Shown piece after piece: positions 8,363 through 16,995 of a stretch of DNA of 64,000 nucleotides. The notes under the pieces were generated by a model, which did not search any database, was not told the DNA's origin, and saw nothing but the letters and a program-made list of their open reading frames with translations. Where the stretch lies: the NCBI RefSeq assembly GCF_030140925.1, contig NZ_JARBWD010000001.1, positions 1,488,001-1,552,000 of the forward strand. The letters are read 5' to 3'. Each line of letters starts with the position of its first letter. Positions within the stretch are counted from its first letter, which is position 1. The stretch comes from Parerythrobacter aestuarii. GTDB lineage: Bacteria > Pseudomonadota > Alphaproteobacteria > Sphingomonadales > Sphingomonadaceae. The position numbers were made by a program, and so were the translations under genes.

Positions 8363-9400
8363 TTATCTCCCGAGGGCAAGCGCATTAGAGTCAGGGGCGT
8401 TTGTTTCCCGATAGCTAATGGCAGCACGTGTCAGGGCGTCGCGAAACCGCTGCTCAGCCAATGCATCTAGATAGAACTCGGTGGCGGAGTGGTATGTCTT
8501 TTGACCGAATGTGGAGACGTATTCCTGTCCGACGATCGGATCGTTGCGCAATACATCATCAATGACATTTTTCTGCTCAGCCATAAGGTATTGCAAGACC
8601 GGATCCTCGGCTTCGCGTTGGAAGACCGCATCAGCACCGTCATCAAAAATATTTCCAAGATCGAATACCGAGCCTTTGAACTCATCGTATCTGTACGTGA
8701 TATTGCAATTGGCGATAGCATCGCCTCGCGGTGTGATTGCAAGATGGATCGAGCCGCAATCGTCGAGTGCATCGGGGCGTCGTTCTTCGAAAACAGGCTC
8801 AAGGTGGGAAACGTCTCTGCCTGACAGGATAAGCCCGTCAGTATAGAAGGGTTGTTCGTCGAGACCCAGCATCCCAATTATCTTGTTGTCTTTTTCGGGA
8901 TCCAATGAAGGATAGAAATTGATTTCGCAAACCAGGCCAAGTTTGGCACATGCTTCTGCAGCATACGCCACTCTCTCGGTCGGAACATACTCGGCGTGGA
9001 AAGCCGTTGCGCTTGGGAACAGGGCTTGCAGCCCGGCATCGCGTAGGCGGCTTAGGCGCTCGTATGCAATTTCGGGTGACTTGGCCCAGAACGCATTGCT
9101 GCCCAGGCAGCAATAATACCCCAATTTCGTCGCTTCAGTATAGATGGCTTCGATTTCTCGGCGATACATAAGCGGCTCGCCCCCGGAAATCATGAGCCAG
9201 TTCTTTCCGTACCGGGTTCCCTTTTCGAGAAGGGTTTTGACCGCGTCGAGCGTCAGTTTTTCGGTCTTGGATGGGTCTGATTCTGTGAGGCAATGCTCGC
9301 AGGCGGCATTGCACTTGTAAGTGTACAGAAGAAAGATCTTCTCGCTTTGTTTGACAGAGTCGTAACAAACACCCTCCTTGTAGTAGTATTCCTCTGCCAT
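8363..9400 (-). CDS. Radical SAM enzyme, tandem paralogue of 7270-8358
   Basis: 345 residues with a good ribosome site (AAGGAGA) eight bases before the ATG at 9400. Seen: CNAACEHC (Cys30, 34, 37), ISGGEPLM, GSNAFWAK, FPSATAFH, CEINFYPSLD, DGLILSGRD and GSIHLAITPRGD. Each of these has a counterpart at the same place in 7270-8358, which shows common descent. The region after PRGD (IANCNITY) is where SPASM proteins often carry cysteines, but only one cysteine is left here and there is no terminal CxxC. The conserved SATAFH/SADAYH segment is also found in 36917-37885 as SADAFH and may mark the substrate site of this subfamily. Function not assigned. Confidence 0.85.
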   Translation of the reverse strand: MAEEYYYKEGVCYDSVKQSEKIFLLYTYKCNAACEHCLTESDPSKTEKLTLDAVKTLLEKGTRYGKNWLMISGGEPLMYRREIEAIYTEATKLGYYCCLGSNAFWAKSPEIAYERLSRLRDAGLQALFPSATAFHAEYVPTERVAYAAEACAKLGLVCEINFYPSLDPEKDNKIIGMLGLDEQPFYTDGLILSGRDVSHLEPVFEERRPDALDDCGSIHLAITPRGDAIANCNITYRYDEFKGSVFDLGNIFDDGADAVFQREAEDPVLQYLMAEQKNVIDDVLRNDPIVGQEYVSTFGQKTYHSATEFYLDALAEQRFRDALTRAAISYRETNAPDSNALALGR

Positions 9401-9463
9401 TGTCTGTCTCCTTCTACGTTCCCTCGTGGAGCAAGCGAACCAGTTGTTAGCGTGGGGATAAAA

Positions 9464-10591
9464 TCATGCTCTCACTGCAAGACCTTCGCGCGAGCCCGAT
9501 ACGAAGCTGCTGGGATCTCCATTCGTTTCATCGAAAAGATCACAACAGCGCATGCAGGTGGGCAATAAATTCTGGGCAATCTCGTTGCGGAAATCTTCGT
9601 ATTTCTGGCCATGCCAGACTTCCGACATGCCTGTTTCCAGCACATTGCCGACTACGACATCCGGGTAGATCGTGCAGGGCGTAACATCGCCGTTCGGCAG
9701 AACGGTCGTTCGGAAAGACAGGACTTGGCAGGTTCGTTTCTTTGCCTGCTGTTCCCATGAGGGTTGGAAATAGGTGGCCAGTTCCTGCGGAGAGTACTCA
9801 ACCGGTTGCAGGTACAGGTCGAACGGCCAGTCTCCGTTCAGTCCGCTAATAATAGCCTCGAGTTCATCAGGCGGGATCCCTGCAACTTCACTATCGATCT
9901 GGAAACCTCGCCAGGAATTGAACTCGATCGCTAGCTTTTCAGACAGGACGCGTTGCGCCTCTAACCCTTCATGTTTGTGGACGAAGCTGGGAAGATTGAA
10001 GAACAACTCATCGATCTCAAGTTCCTCGGCAAGCCGGGCCATGTCGAGCAGGTCGGTGAAGTTGCGGTTAGTGATAGTATAGTTGAGGGCTACCTTGGTC
10101 GGAGCGTTTCGGTGAGCGATGCTCTGCTTCAAATGCCGTATTCCGGCAATCGAAGCAGCGAATGACCCAGTCCCTCTCAGGGCATCGTTCTTCTCCTCCG
10201 ATGAGCCATCGAGTGAAACATATATGGCATCGATACCTGCCTCAATGAGGTCGTCCGCGCATCGATCGAGGAACATGCCGTTGGTATTCATGTCGACATA
10301 GCTCGTCGACGCCTTCTTTATGTAGGAGATCATCGCGGGAAGATTTGTATGAAGACACGGCTCTCCACCCATGAGAAACACCGTCAACGGGTTACCTGCT
10401 TCAATCAGTGGGTCCACTGAGCGGGTAAAGACCTCCCAACTCATCGCACTGGCTTTGTTGGTTGTCATGTACGATCGTTCGACATCGGCCACTCCGTAGA
10501 GATAGCAGTGTCGGCATCGGAGATTGCAGGCATAGTTGACGTATAGCGTCAGTTGCTGCGGCAAAGGGCGCTGCGAGTCTTCCAGATTCAT
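9464..10591 (-). CDS. Radical SAM/SPASM protein
   Basis: 375 residues. Seen: CNLRCRHC (Cys22, 26, 29), LMGGEP, MNTNG and SLDGSSEEKND in the barrel, then a SPASM region with TCQVLSFRTTVLPNGDVTPC, GNV and LPTCMRCCDL. SPASM proteins hold one or two extra iron-sulfur clusters and act on peptides (sactipeptide or quinohemoprotein type) or on small molecules; BtrN of butirosin is a shortened relative that oxidises an aminocyclitol. The ATG overlaps the stop of the aldo/keto reductase gene by ATGA. It is not a close member of the four-paralogue family. Whether it acts on the cyclitol or on the small peptide at 18397-18651 is undecided. Confidence 0.85.
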   Translation of the reverse strand: MNLEDSQRPLPQQLTLYVNYACNLRCRHCYLYGVADVERSYMTTNKASAMSWEVFTRSVDPLIEAGNPLTVFLMGGEPCLHTNLPAMISYIKKASTSYVDMNTNGMFLDRCADDLIEAGIDAIYVSLDGSSEEKNDALRGTGSFAASIAGIRHLKQSIAHRNAPTKVALNYTITNRNFTDLLDMARLAEELEIDELFFNLPSFVHKHEGLEAQRVLSEKLAIEFNSWRGFQIDSEVAGIPPDELEAIISGLNGDWPFDLYLQPVEYSPQELATYFQPSWEQQAKKRTCQVLSFRTTVLPNGDVTPCTIYPDVVVGNVLETGMSEVWHGQKYEDFRNEIAQNLLPTCMRCCDLFDETNGDPSSFVSGSREGLAVRA

Positions 10592-11538
10592 TCGGGCGGC
10601 TCCAGGTCGAAGGGCTGGTCAAAAAGCGATAGGAAGGCTTGGGCTACTTCAGGGGGCAAGGGGTCATTTAGCGTCGGCTGCATGGCAGCTCGCAACTGAT
10701 CCGGGGTTCTTGTGCCTACCACCACAAACCGCGCCACGGGGTTACCGAGGAGGAAGCGCATTGCAGCAGAGTAGATGTCGAGGCCGTAATCCTCGCATAC
10801 TTCGGCCACGCGCTCGCGCGCAGACTCGCCTGCAGCGTACCATTCACGGCGATGGTCCCCGGCCGCGAAATCTTGGAGGTTGCGATACCTATCCGTCAGC
10901 CAGCCACCCGCTAACGGGCGGATTGCAATGAAGTCGACTTCACCAGATTCAATCTCTCGCGGAACTGGGTCCACAGGAACGGTCTGTCGGATCAATGACT
11001 GATCACCAACGACAAAGTCCAAATCGCATTGGAGGGCCAACGCCAGGTGGGCTGCACTTTGGATTTCGGCACCCAGCTTCCTGATTTTTCCAGCCCTGCG
11101 GGCCTCTTCAAGCCTGTGCCGCAAGCGTTTCCCAGGCTTCAATTGTTCCAGCACTTCAGTCATCGAGACTTGGTTGGGAACATCTTCCCGACTTTCGACT
11201 ACCTGGGCGAAATCGATGACCTCACGATCCAGCGCCGTCAAACTGCTGTCGATTCCCTCGGGCCCATTTAGCAGGCGATCGTTCTGCCCTTCGATCTTCA
11301 CGCAAACTTGTGAGTGCGCCCTTGCATCCCCGGTGAGGGTCTGACGCAGAAGCGAAAATGCGTATCCGTTCCCGTAATGTCCGGCGCAATGGAAAAGTCG
11401 AATGCCTGAGTCGAACGCTTCTTCGATAACCGCTTTGGCAGCGGAGGTGTCTTGGCGTTCATTATAGGTCGAAACGAGCGCCATCGTACCGAGTGCAATC
11501 GGGCAACAAGGTCGCGTGTAGTTGTTTTCCTTGTTCAT
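10588..11538 (-). CDS. Aldo/keto reductase family protein with altered catalytic tetrad
   Basis: 316 residues with the aldo/keto reductase outline: PIALGTMAL start, GIRLFHCAGHYGNGYA, a KIEG strand, a GKIRKLG segment and a late VVVGTRTPDQL. The normal tetrad is Asp-Tyr-Lys-His. Here Tyr55 and Lys81 are kept, but the aspartate position holds His50 and the usual histidine (after IDLYQ) appears to be valine (IDFAQVV). So it may not be an ordinary reductase; it could be a lyase, epimerase or a binding protein. It is the first gene of the run leading into four radical SAM genes and is coupled to the SPASM gene by a four-base overlap, which suggests they act on the same compound. Confidence 0.78.
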   Translation of the reverse strand: MNKENNYTRPCCPIALGTMALVSTYNERQDTSAAKAVIEEAFDSGIRLFHCAGHYGNGYAFSLLRQTLTGDARAHSQVCVKIEGQNDRLLNGPEGIDSSLTALDREVIDFAQVVESREDVPNQVSMTEVLEQLKPGKRLRHRLEEARRAGKIRKLGAEIQSAAHLALALQCDLDFVVGDQSLIRQTVPVDPVPREIESGEVDFIAIRPLAGGWLTDRYRNLQDFAAGDHRREWYAAGESARERVAEVCEDYGLDIYSAAMRFLLGNPVARFVVVGTRTPDQLRAAMQPTLNDPLPPEVAQAFLSLFDQPFDLEPPE

Positions 11539-11605
11539 TGAACAGGCCCGAAACCGCGTAGGTTCAGTGTTCTATCTAAGGGTTGTCTTGATTGCCAGTA
11601 TAATC

Positions 11606-11626
11606 GGCATTCTTTGGCCCAATGCC
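11606..11626. promoter_or_regulatory. Inverted repeat upstream of the aldo/keto reductase-radical SAM run
   Basis: Six-base arms GGCATT and AATGCC separated by nine bases, in the AT-rich 161-base gap between the glycosyltransferase stop (11700) and the reductase start (11538). On the - strand a TATACT lies just downstream of the repeat. It could be an operator or a weak terminator hairpin; there is no T-run, so I lean to an operator. Low confidence. Confidence 0.25.
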
Positions 11627-11699
11627 AAAATGTATTGTTACCCAAGAATTGTGGAAATTCTGAATTGCCCTGACTCGATTTGATTTTGAGTGCGTTTCA

Positions 11700-12971
11700 T
11701 TACGTCACTATGGGCAGGTCATCCATTTTCTTTGGCAGGCTCTGACCTATCAAGCTCTGATATATTCGGGTGAGCATCCGAGTAGCCGAAGTTTGGGAGA
11801 AGTACCTGTTTACGCGCTCGGTTGCCGCGTTGGTCAATTGCCTCTTTGAATCGGGCGAGGCCAGGAGTTCAGCAATCGATCGCGCCATCGATCCAAAGTC
11901 TCCGTCGGTCACAAGGACGCCGGCTTCGCCGTCAGCGAGGACGTCTGGAATGCCGCCTACTCTGAATGCCACGCATGGTATTCCGGCTGTCATCGCCTCC
12001 AGCAGGACGCTGCCGAATTCCTCATGTCGAGAAGGCAGTACGAATACATCACAACACGACAACGCGATCGCTACATCTTCATTCGGGATGTAGCCTGTAA
12101 CGATGAAGCGCGAAGCCAGGTCTTGCCGTTCAATTTCGTTCGCTAGTAGATCTCGCTCATTTCCGTCACCGCAAATCAGGAATACGGCATTTGCCAGCTC
12201 CGGGCTTTTCGCCAATTCGAGAAGGCCGCGCCATCCTTTTTCGCGCGCAATCCTGCCGACGTATCCTACCACAGGGCGATCCGAAGGTATGGCATGTCGG
12301 TTTTGAAACCGGGTCTTGGCCATGGGACCGGCTCGCATTCCGAAGGCTTGGGTATCGATGGAGTCCGGTACTACCCAAGTCTTTGCCGGGTTGATGCCGA
12401 CCAGGTCCTGAAGGCGCTTTTCGGTTCGCTGGGTCAGCGTGACAACCGCGTCCATTTTCACGAGGGCGCTGGCTTCCACCTTGCGGGCAAACATGTGTTG
12501 CAAGTGATCCAGCCGCGACATCGCATGATACGTGACCAGGCTCGAACAATGCACTGTGGCAATTGATGGGATACCGGTGCTCCGTTTGAGATACCGTGAA
12601 AGCAGAGGGGGAATAGAAACACCACTCCAGTGGCAGTGGATGACATCCGGCGTTTCGATATGGCCAATTTGGGAAAGTACGCCAGCAGCCCACGAGGAAT
12701 TAAGGTCGGCCATCCCGCGCAGCCTTGACCGGATAGGGAGAAGGGGGATGCGAACGCCGATGACCCTGGTCCTTTCGTCCACGTCCCACACCCGCGGGGC
12801 ACCGGGAATCTTAAGTGTCAGAATGGTCTGGCGAATACCGGCATGTGACAAGGCAAGCGTTTGTCGGTAGATTTGCGTCTGCATTCCGCCAATGGCATCG
12901 AACTTCACTGGCCATCCGCTGTCAGCGAGTTGGGGCCAGTAGAAATGAGGCGTCAATCGGAGGACATGCAT
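11700..12971 (-). CDS. GT4 glycosyltransferase, probable 2-deoxystreptamine N-acetylglucosaminyltransferase (NeoM/BtrM/KanM1 type)
   Basis: Would attach GlcNAc from UDP-GlcNAc to 2-deoxystreptamine, giving 2'-N-acetylparomamine. Seen: the N-terminal stretch HVLRLTPHFYW...WPVKFDAIGGMQTQI, which matches the distinctive opening of this aminoglycoside subfamily (LRLTPFF...EFDAVGGMQ in NeoM as I remember it); THC-type VHCSSLVTYHAMSRLDHLQH; the GYVGRIAREKGW donor motif; and PSRHEEFGSVLLEAMTAG, the retaining GT4 EX7E region. The ATG at 12971 is chosen because the family starts here; the open frame to 13046 overlaps the upstream gene. About 423 residues. It follows the methyltransferase at 12982-13797 by ten bases. 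There is only one glycosyltransferase in the window, so a pseudodisaccharide product is expected. Confidence 0.88.
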   Translation of the reverse strand: MHVLRLTPHFYWPQLADSGWPVKFDAIGGMQTQIYRQTLALSHAGIRQTILTLKIPGAPRVWDVDERTRVIGVRIPLLPIRSRLRGMADLNSSWAAGVLSQIGHIETPDVIHCHWSGVSIPPLLSRYLKRSTGIPSIATVHCSSLVTYHAMSRLDHLQHMFARKVEASALVKMDAVVTLTQRTEKRLQDLVGINPAKTWVVPDSIDTQAFGMRAGPMAKTRFQNRHAIPSDRPVVGYVGRIAREKGWRGLLELAKSPELANAVFLICGDGNERDLLANEIERQDLASRFIVTGYIPNEDVAIALSCCDVFVLPSRHEEFGSVLLEAMTAGIPCVAFRVGGIPDVLADGEAGVLVTDGDFGSMARSIAELLASPDSKRQLTNAATERVNRYFSQTSATRMLTRIYQSLIGQSLPKKMDDLPIVT

Positions 12972-12981
12972 GGCAGTGTCT

Positions 12982-13797
12982 TTAGCCTTGTTTGACCAAA
13001 ACAAGCCGCAAGTCGCGGTACAATGCCTCTGCAGCTGTAACGGCATGTCGAGAAAAAGACTTGTCTAGTTGGTCTTTGCAGAAACGGCGAGCGCACCAAG
13101 CGGGAATCGCGGGTGGTTCATAGGCGTAGCCGAACTGACGGGCTCCCTGAGCGCTTTCAACCCGGAACCCGGATTGCTGCGGAAGGGCCAGATGCTGAGC
13201 GAGGCTCAGTCTATTGATCCACGTTGAGGATTCGACGTACTCTGCCAAACGTCGACCGTCGCTTTCCCCGTTGAGTTCGATTGCGAGCTTCAAGAACTCA
13301 TACGGCTCAAGCACAAGATGGCTCCACGATGGCATTTTTGCACCGTCCCAGAAGCTGTAACACCCGCCGTCCAGTTCGACATTTTCGAAATGCATTCCGT
13401 CGGGAGCAGTCCAGATTGGACCATAGTGTGCGAAGATCGCGGCACCTGGACGCATCACTCCGGCTAGCTGCCTGTAGGCCGATTCCAAGGATTCGATATG
13501 CTGGAAACTGTTGCAGGCGAAGACAAGGTCAACGTCATGGATCTCATCCGGCAGGTCTTCGGCACAAGCCGGGATCCGCTGCTGATGACCTGTATGACCA
13601 GCGGCTGCGTGAGCAGGATCGACCGACCACCAGATTGCTGCATCCTTGGTCATTGAGGCAGGTATGCATCCTCCCAACTCAAGCACACGTTTGCCAGAGA
13701 TATCGAAATGCGCGAGAAAATCTGCAAGTACAGTCAATTCGTCGACAGCCAAATTAGCGTCGAGAATTTCAATTTGATCCGGGCTCAATTTTGCCAT
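12982..13797 (-). CDS. SAM-dependent methyltransferase-like protein
   Basis: 271 residues from the ATG at 13797, which has GGA seven bases upstream; the frame is open to a GTG at 13884. Seen: a motif I-like RVLELGGCIPASM, a second acidic strand WWSVDPAHAA, DVDLVFACNSFQHIESLESAY and MRPGAAIFAHYGPIW, the usual order of a Rossmann methyltransferase. Motif I has GGC in place of the common GxGxG, so SAM binding is plausible but not certain. It is immediately upstream of the glycosyltransferase and divergent from the GMC oxidoreductase across about 250 bases that should contain the promoters for both directions. Substrate unknown. Confidence 0.7.
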   Translation of the reverse strand: MAKLSPDQIEILDANLAVDELTVLADFLAHFDISGKRVLELGGCIPASMTKDAAIWWSVDPAHAAAGHTGHQQRIPACAEDLPDEIHDVDLVFACNSFQHIESLESAYRQLAGVMRPGAAIFAHYGPIWTAPDGMHFENVELDGGCYSFWDGAKMPSWSHLVLEPYEFLKLAIELNGESDGRRLAEYVESSTWINRLSLAQHLALPQQSGFRVESAQGARQFGYAYEPPAIPAWCARRFCKDQLDKSFSRHAVTAAEALYRDLRLVLVKQG

Positions 13798-14050
13798 TAT
13801 TTTCCAAGTCGCACGATTCGAGGCTCTCTGCACGGTGCCAACCTGTATTTGGCAATTGCCTTGTAATCGGTGCAGCATCCCCACTACAATAGAAAAAAAG
13901 TTCGGTTCAAGTTAGTCTGATCGTTTGCGGCCTTCGATGTGCAATTCGCCATTGGACAATAGGCACGCGCGTTCGTGTTTGGGGGATCGGGATGCGAAGT
14001 GCGATAAATCCGCAAGCGCTCCTCCCTTTCCGCTCGGGCCGTGAGAAGGC

Positions 14051-15628
14051 ATGGTAACGACTGGAATGACTGCAATCTACGAAAGTGATGTTTGTATCAT
14101 CGGGACCGGGCCCGCCGGTGCGATGGTCGCGACAAAGTTGGCCGGTGAGGGGCTGACTATCCATATGGTCGAACAGGGTGCGGCCGTCTCGCAAGCGAGC
14201 CTGGATGACGTAATCACGTCTTCCGAGCCAGCCTACGTCCGTTTGGAGAATGGTGCCTGGGGGCCTCTGGGCTACCCTTGGACGACTTGCAATATTGGGG
14301 GTGGCTCTGTCTTCTACGGCGCGGCCAGCTTTCGATTGAGGCGTGTCGACTTCGACCCTGCTCGTCATATTTCTTCCACAGACATCCCTATCGATTGGCC
14401 GATCGACTTTGAATGTTTGCGTCCACATTATGATGCCATCGAAAGTCAATTGGGCTTATCGGGGGCCCACCCCAGCGAAGACCCGACACATCCTGGCGGC
14501 TCGACTCCAGCCTTGCCGCCGTTAAGGCAAAGCCCGCAAGGGCGCCGGCTAAGAGCTGCCGCAGTCAACGCCGGCCTGTCTCCCTTTGCCACTCCGATGA
14601 TGATCGTCTCAGAGGACTTTGGTGATCGGAAGGGATGCGATTATTGTTCGCCGTGTATCGAGCACGTTTGTACTCGCGGCTCCAAATTTGATGCCTATCG
14701 CCATCTCTTGGCCCCGCTGGAGAGGCGAAACGAAATACGCATCTTCCCCAATACGAAGGCTGTTAGGCTCCGGGATGACGACGGGGGGGGAGGGGTGTTC
14801 CTCGAAGGGATAGATCCACACAGCGGCGTCCATACGCAGTTTCGCGCTCGCAGGTTCGTTCTATGTGCAAATGCAGTGCAAACTGCTGCGCTGCTTTTGC
14901 GGTCATCGGCAACCCTGCGCCACGGTACACCTGCCGGTCGCCAACTGGTGGGGCGCGGGCTTTGCATGAAGCTGAACGAGTACGTGGTGGGCTATCCCAG
15001 CGAGCCGGCTGATGGTCTGGATGACGGAGATCCATGGATAAAAGGCCACGGACCATTTTCTACCTTCGCGGTGACGGACTACTACGTGGACAGCGAATGT
15101 CCTACTGGTCTTGGAGGACTGATCTACGAGACGCGCCCCGGGTGGAAATATGGGATAGCTCCGGAGGACGACATCGCACGACTAGAATGCCTGGTCGGCG
15201 ATACACCTAGCTACAACAACCGGGTCCGGCTCAGTTCATCGACCGACAAGCATGGCATTCCCGAACTTATGATCGATTACCGTCCGCATCCGCAGGACTT
15301 GGCGCGCCTGGACTGGTTATGCGAGAAGGCCGAGACGCTTCTGGGTGCAGCGGGTTACCGAAGGAGTTGGCGCGAACCTGGCGGCTACATGCTTGGCAGC
15401 AGTCATTTCCATGGCACATGCCGCGCCGGCATCGACCCGGAAAAAAGCGTGATCGATGCGGAAGGCAGGCTGCATGAGCAAGAGCGGGTCTTTATCGCAG
15501 ACGGCTCCTACATGCCTTTCCCGGGAGCGGTTAACCCTACCCTGTCGATTCAGGCGATCGCTTCGCATGTAGCCGATGGGGTGCGCAAATCACTTGGGTT
15601 TGCACCTCAACAATTTGTGTGCCCTTAG
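14051..15628 (+). CDS. GMC-family FAD oxidoreductase, probable paromamine 6'-dehydrogenase (NeoG/BtrQ type)
   Basis: Would oxidise the 6'-hydroxyl of paromamine to an aldehyde for transamination. Seen: the FAD-binding CIIGTGPAGAMVA at the N-terminus, GGGSVFYGAASFR, a cysteine-rich CDYCSPCIEHVC segment, and a C-terminal catalytic region with SHFHGTCRAG, FIADGSYMPFPGAVNPTLSIQA (the His and Asn positions of GMC enzymes). 525 residues. The ATG at 14051 has AGAAGG only one base away; an ATG 15 bases later is an alternative start. It is the only gene in this part on the + strand and ends 35 bases from the convergent aminotransferase gene. The partner aminotransferase is 18775-20100. Confidence 0.85.
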   Translation: MVTTGMTAIYESDVCIIGTGPAGAMVATKLAGEGLTIHMVEQGAAVSQASLDDVITSSEPAYVRLENGAWGPLGYPWTTCNIGGGSVFYGAASFRLRRVDFDPARHISSTDIPIDWPIDFECLRPHYDAIESQLGLSGAHPSEDPTHPGGSTPALPPLRQSPQGRRLRAAAVNAGLSPFATPMMIVSEDFGDRKGCDYCSPCIEHVCTRGSKFDAYRHLLAPLERRNEIRIFPNTKAVRLRDDDGGGGVFLEGIDPHSGVHTQFRARRFVLCANAVQTAALLLRSSATLRHGTPAGRQLVGRGLCMKLNEYVVGYPSEPADGLDDGDPWIKGHGPFSTFAVTDYYVDSECPTGLGGLIYETRPGWKYGIAPEDDIARLECLVGDTPSYNNRVRLSSSTDKHGIPELMIDYRPHPQDLARLDWLCEKAETLLGAAGYRRSWREPGGYMLGSSHFHGTCRAGIDPEKSVIDAEGRLHEQERVFIADGSYMPFPGAVNPTLSIQAIASHVADGVRKSLGFAPQQFVCP

Positions 15629-15663
15629 GCTTCGCCTGATGAGGTTCGGGCTTCGGTGCTCTG

Positions 15664-16995
15664 TCATCCCCGACCGGAATGAAAGTGCTCTCGTGCGGAC
15701 CGAAAGGCAGCGGGAATAGCTTCCATTTTCTTGCCTTCCGCAAGCAGCGCGCGATGATGGACGATGACGGTGGTACGATGAATTTCGGCGCAATTGCTTA
15801 GTGGATCTGTGAATTCGAAGATTGCCGACCGGTGCTGGTCATTTACAGCATGACGCCTTTCTTCCGAGGCGCGCCAAAGCCGGTTTCTATTCATGGGCGG
15901 GTAAGTGCATGCCCATGGCAATCCGAGTTCAGCAGTAAGGTACTCAGCCAGCTGATCGGGAAATGCGTTACCGAAACTCTCCGGATCAAACCTCACCGGA
16001 AAGTGATAGACCGATTGGCGGTCGACCTGCTCGGGCCGTGACACCGTGCCAACGCCATCAATGTCGCCAAGTGACATCTCAAGGTACGCCAGCGCGGCCT
16101 CGCGATGAGCGATCTGTTCGTCTAGCCGGGCAAGGCCATCAAGCAATAGCGCCGCCTGAAATTCGGATAGCGCCATGTTGGTCCCAAGCACATCGCCGAT
16201 CTCGACCAAATCAAACTCGCCTGGCCGGGCTGGTGGGTCGCGATGGCGTCGACCATTGGCTCGGAGTTGCTCCAGGCGGGCGGAAAGCTCAGGATCGTTG
16301 GTACATGCGGCACCACCTTCGCCCGAAGTCAGTGGCTTGCCCTGATGCATACTGAATATCCCAATATGCCCATGGCCACCGACCTTTTGCCCGGCGTAAA
16401 TCGTTCCGTGACTTTGCGCGCAATCCTCGATCAAATAGATTCCGTATCGCTCTGCAACCGCTTTGATCTGTTCAATGTCACAGGTCGATGCATACAGATG
16501 GACGATAATGATCGCCTTCGTTCGAGGCGTGATCGCCGCTTCGATGGCCTCCGATGCGATGCAAAGGCTCCCTTTGTCGACATCGACTGGTACCGGAACT
16601 GCATTGACCGCTGTCACTGCTACGGCTGGTGCGACCCACGTAAGGCCGGGCACGATCACCTCATCTCCCACCCCTATATCCAGCGCAGCCAAGGCTGCGA
16701 CGAGTGCGCTGGAGCCGCTTGCCATTGGGATGCAATGCGAAACGCCCACATAGTCAGCAAAGGCTTCGGAGAAACGACGTTCCAACGGCGTAGCCTTGAC
16801 CGACGCGCCCGATATTGACCAACGGCCGCTCGTGTGAGCGTCAATTAGGAATTTGCGGGCTTGAGTCGTTGCAACCGGCCAATCCGGCCATCCCTGAGCA
16901 TCGAGCCGATGCGCTTCACCGTCGGCATATTGGAATGGAGCGCGATCCAGAAAGGCGGCTCTATCGGTTGGTGAAGACAGAGGTAAGTGCGTCAT
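15664..16995 (-). CDS. DegT/DnrJ aminotransferase, probable L-glutamine:2-deoxy-scyllo-inosose aminotransferase (BtrR/NeoB type)
   Basis: PLP enzyme of 443 residues expected to put the first amino group on the cyclitol, forming 2-deoxy-scyllo-inosamine. Seen: MASGSSALVAAL for cofactor phosphate, GDEVIVPGLTWVAPAVAV, IEDCAQSHG, and the lysine motif FSMHQGKPLTSGEGGA with Lys220. The form SMxQxKxLTSGEGG is typical of the cyclitol aminotransferases of butirosin and neomycin clusters. The C-terminal half keeps a RNRLWR segment. Its ATG overlaps the previous stop by ATGA, so it is coupled to the second DegT gene. One BtrR-type enzyme can do both transaminations in some pathways; here there are two. 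Confidence 0.87.
   Translation of the reverse strand: MTHLPLSSPTDRAAFLDRAPFQYADGEAHRLDAQGWPDWPVATTQARKFLIDAHTSGRWSISGASVKATPLERRFSEAFADYVGVSHCIPMASGSSALVAALAALDIGVGDEVIVPGLTWVAPAVAVTAVNAVPVPVDVDKGSLCIASEAIEAAITPRTKAIIIVHLYASTCDIEQIKAVAERYGIYLIEDCAQSHGTIYAGQKVGGHGHIGIFSMHQGKPLTSGEGGAACTNDPELSARLEQLRANGRRHRDPPARPGEFDLVEIGDVLGTNMALSEFQAALLLDGLARLDEQIAHREAALAYLEMSLGDIDGVGTVSRPEQVDRQSVYHFPVRFDPESFGNAFPDQLAEYLTAELGLPWACTYPPMNRNRLWRASEERRHAVNDQHRSAIFEFTDPLSNCAEIHRTTVIVHHRALLAEGKKMEAIPAAFRSAREHFHSGRG

Noticed and set aside
9464..10591. BtrN orthologue for cyclitol oxidation
   Set aside because: BtrN is shorter with a reduced auxiliary domain; this protein has a full SPASM region, and a NeoA-like dehydrogenase is already present at 3190-4218.
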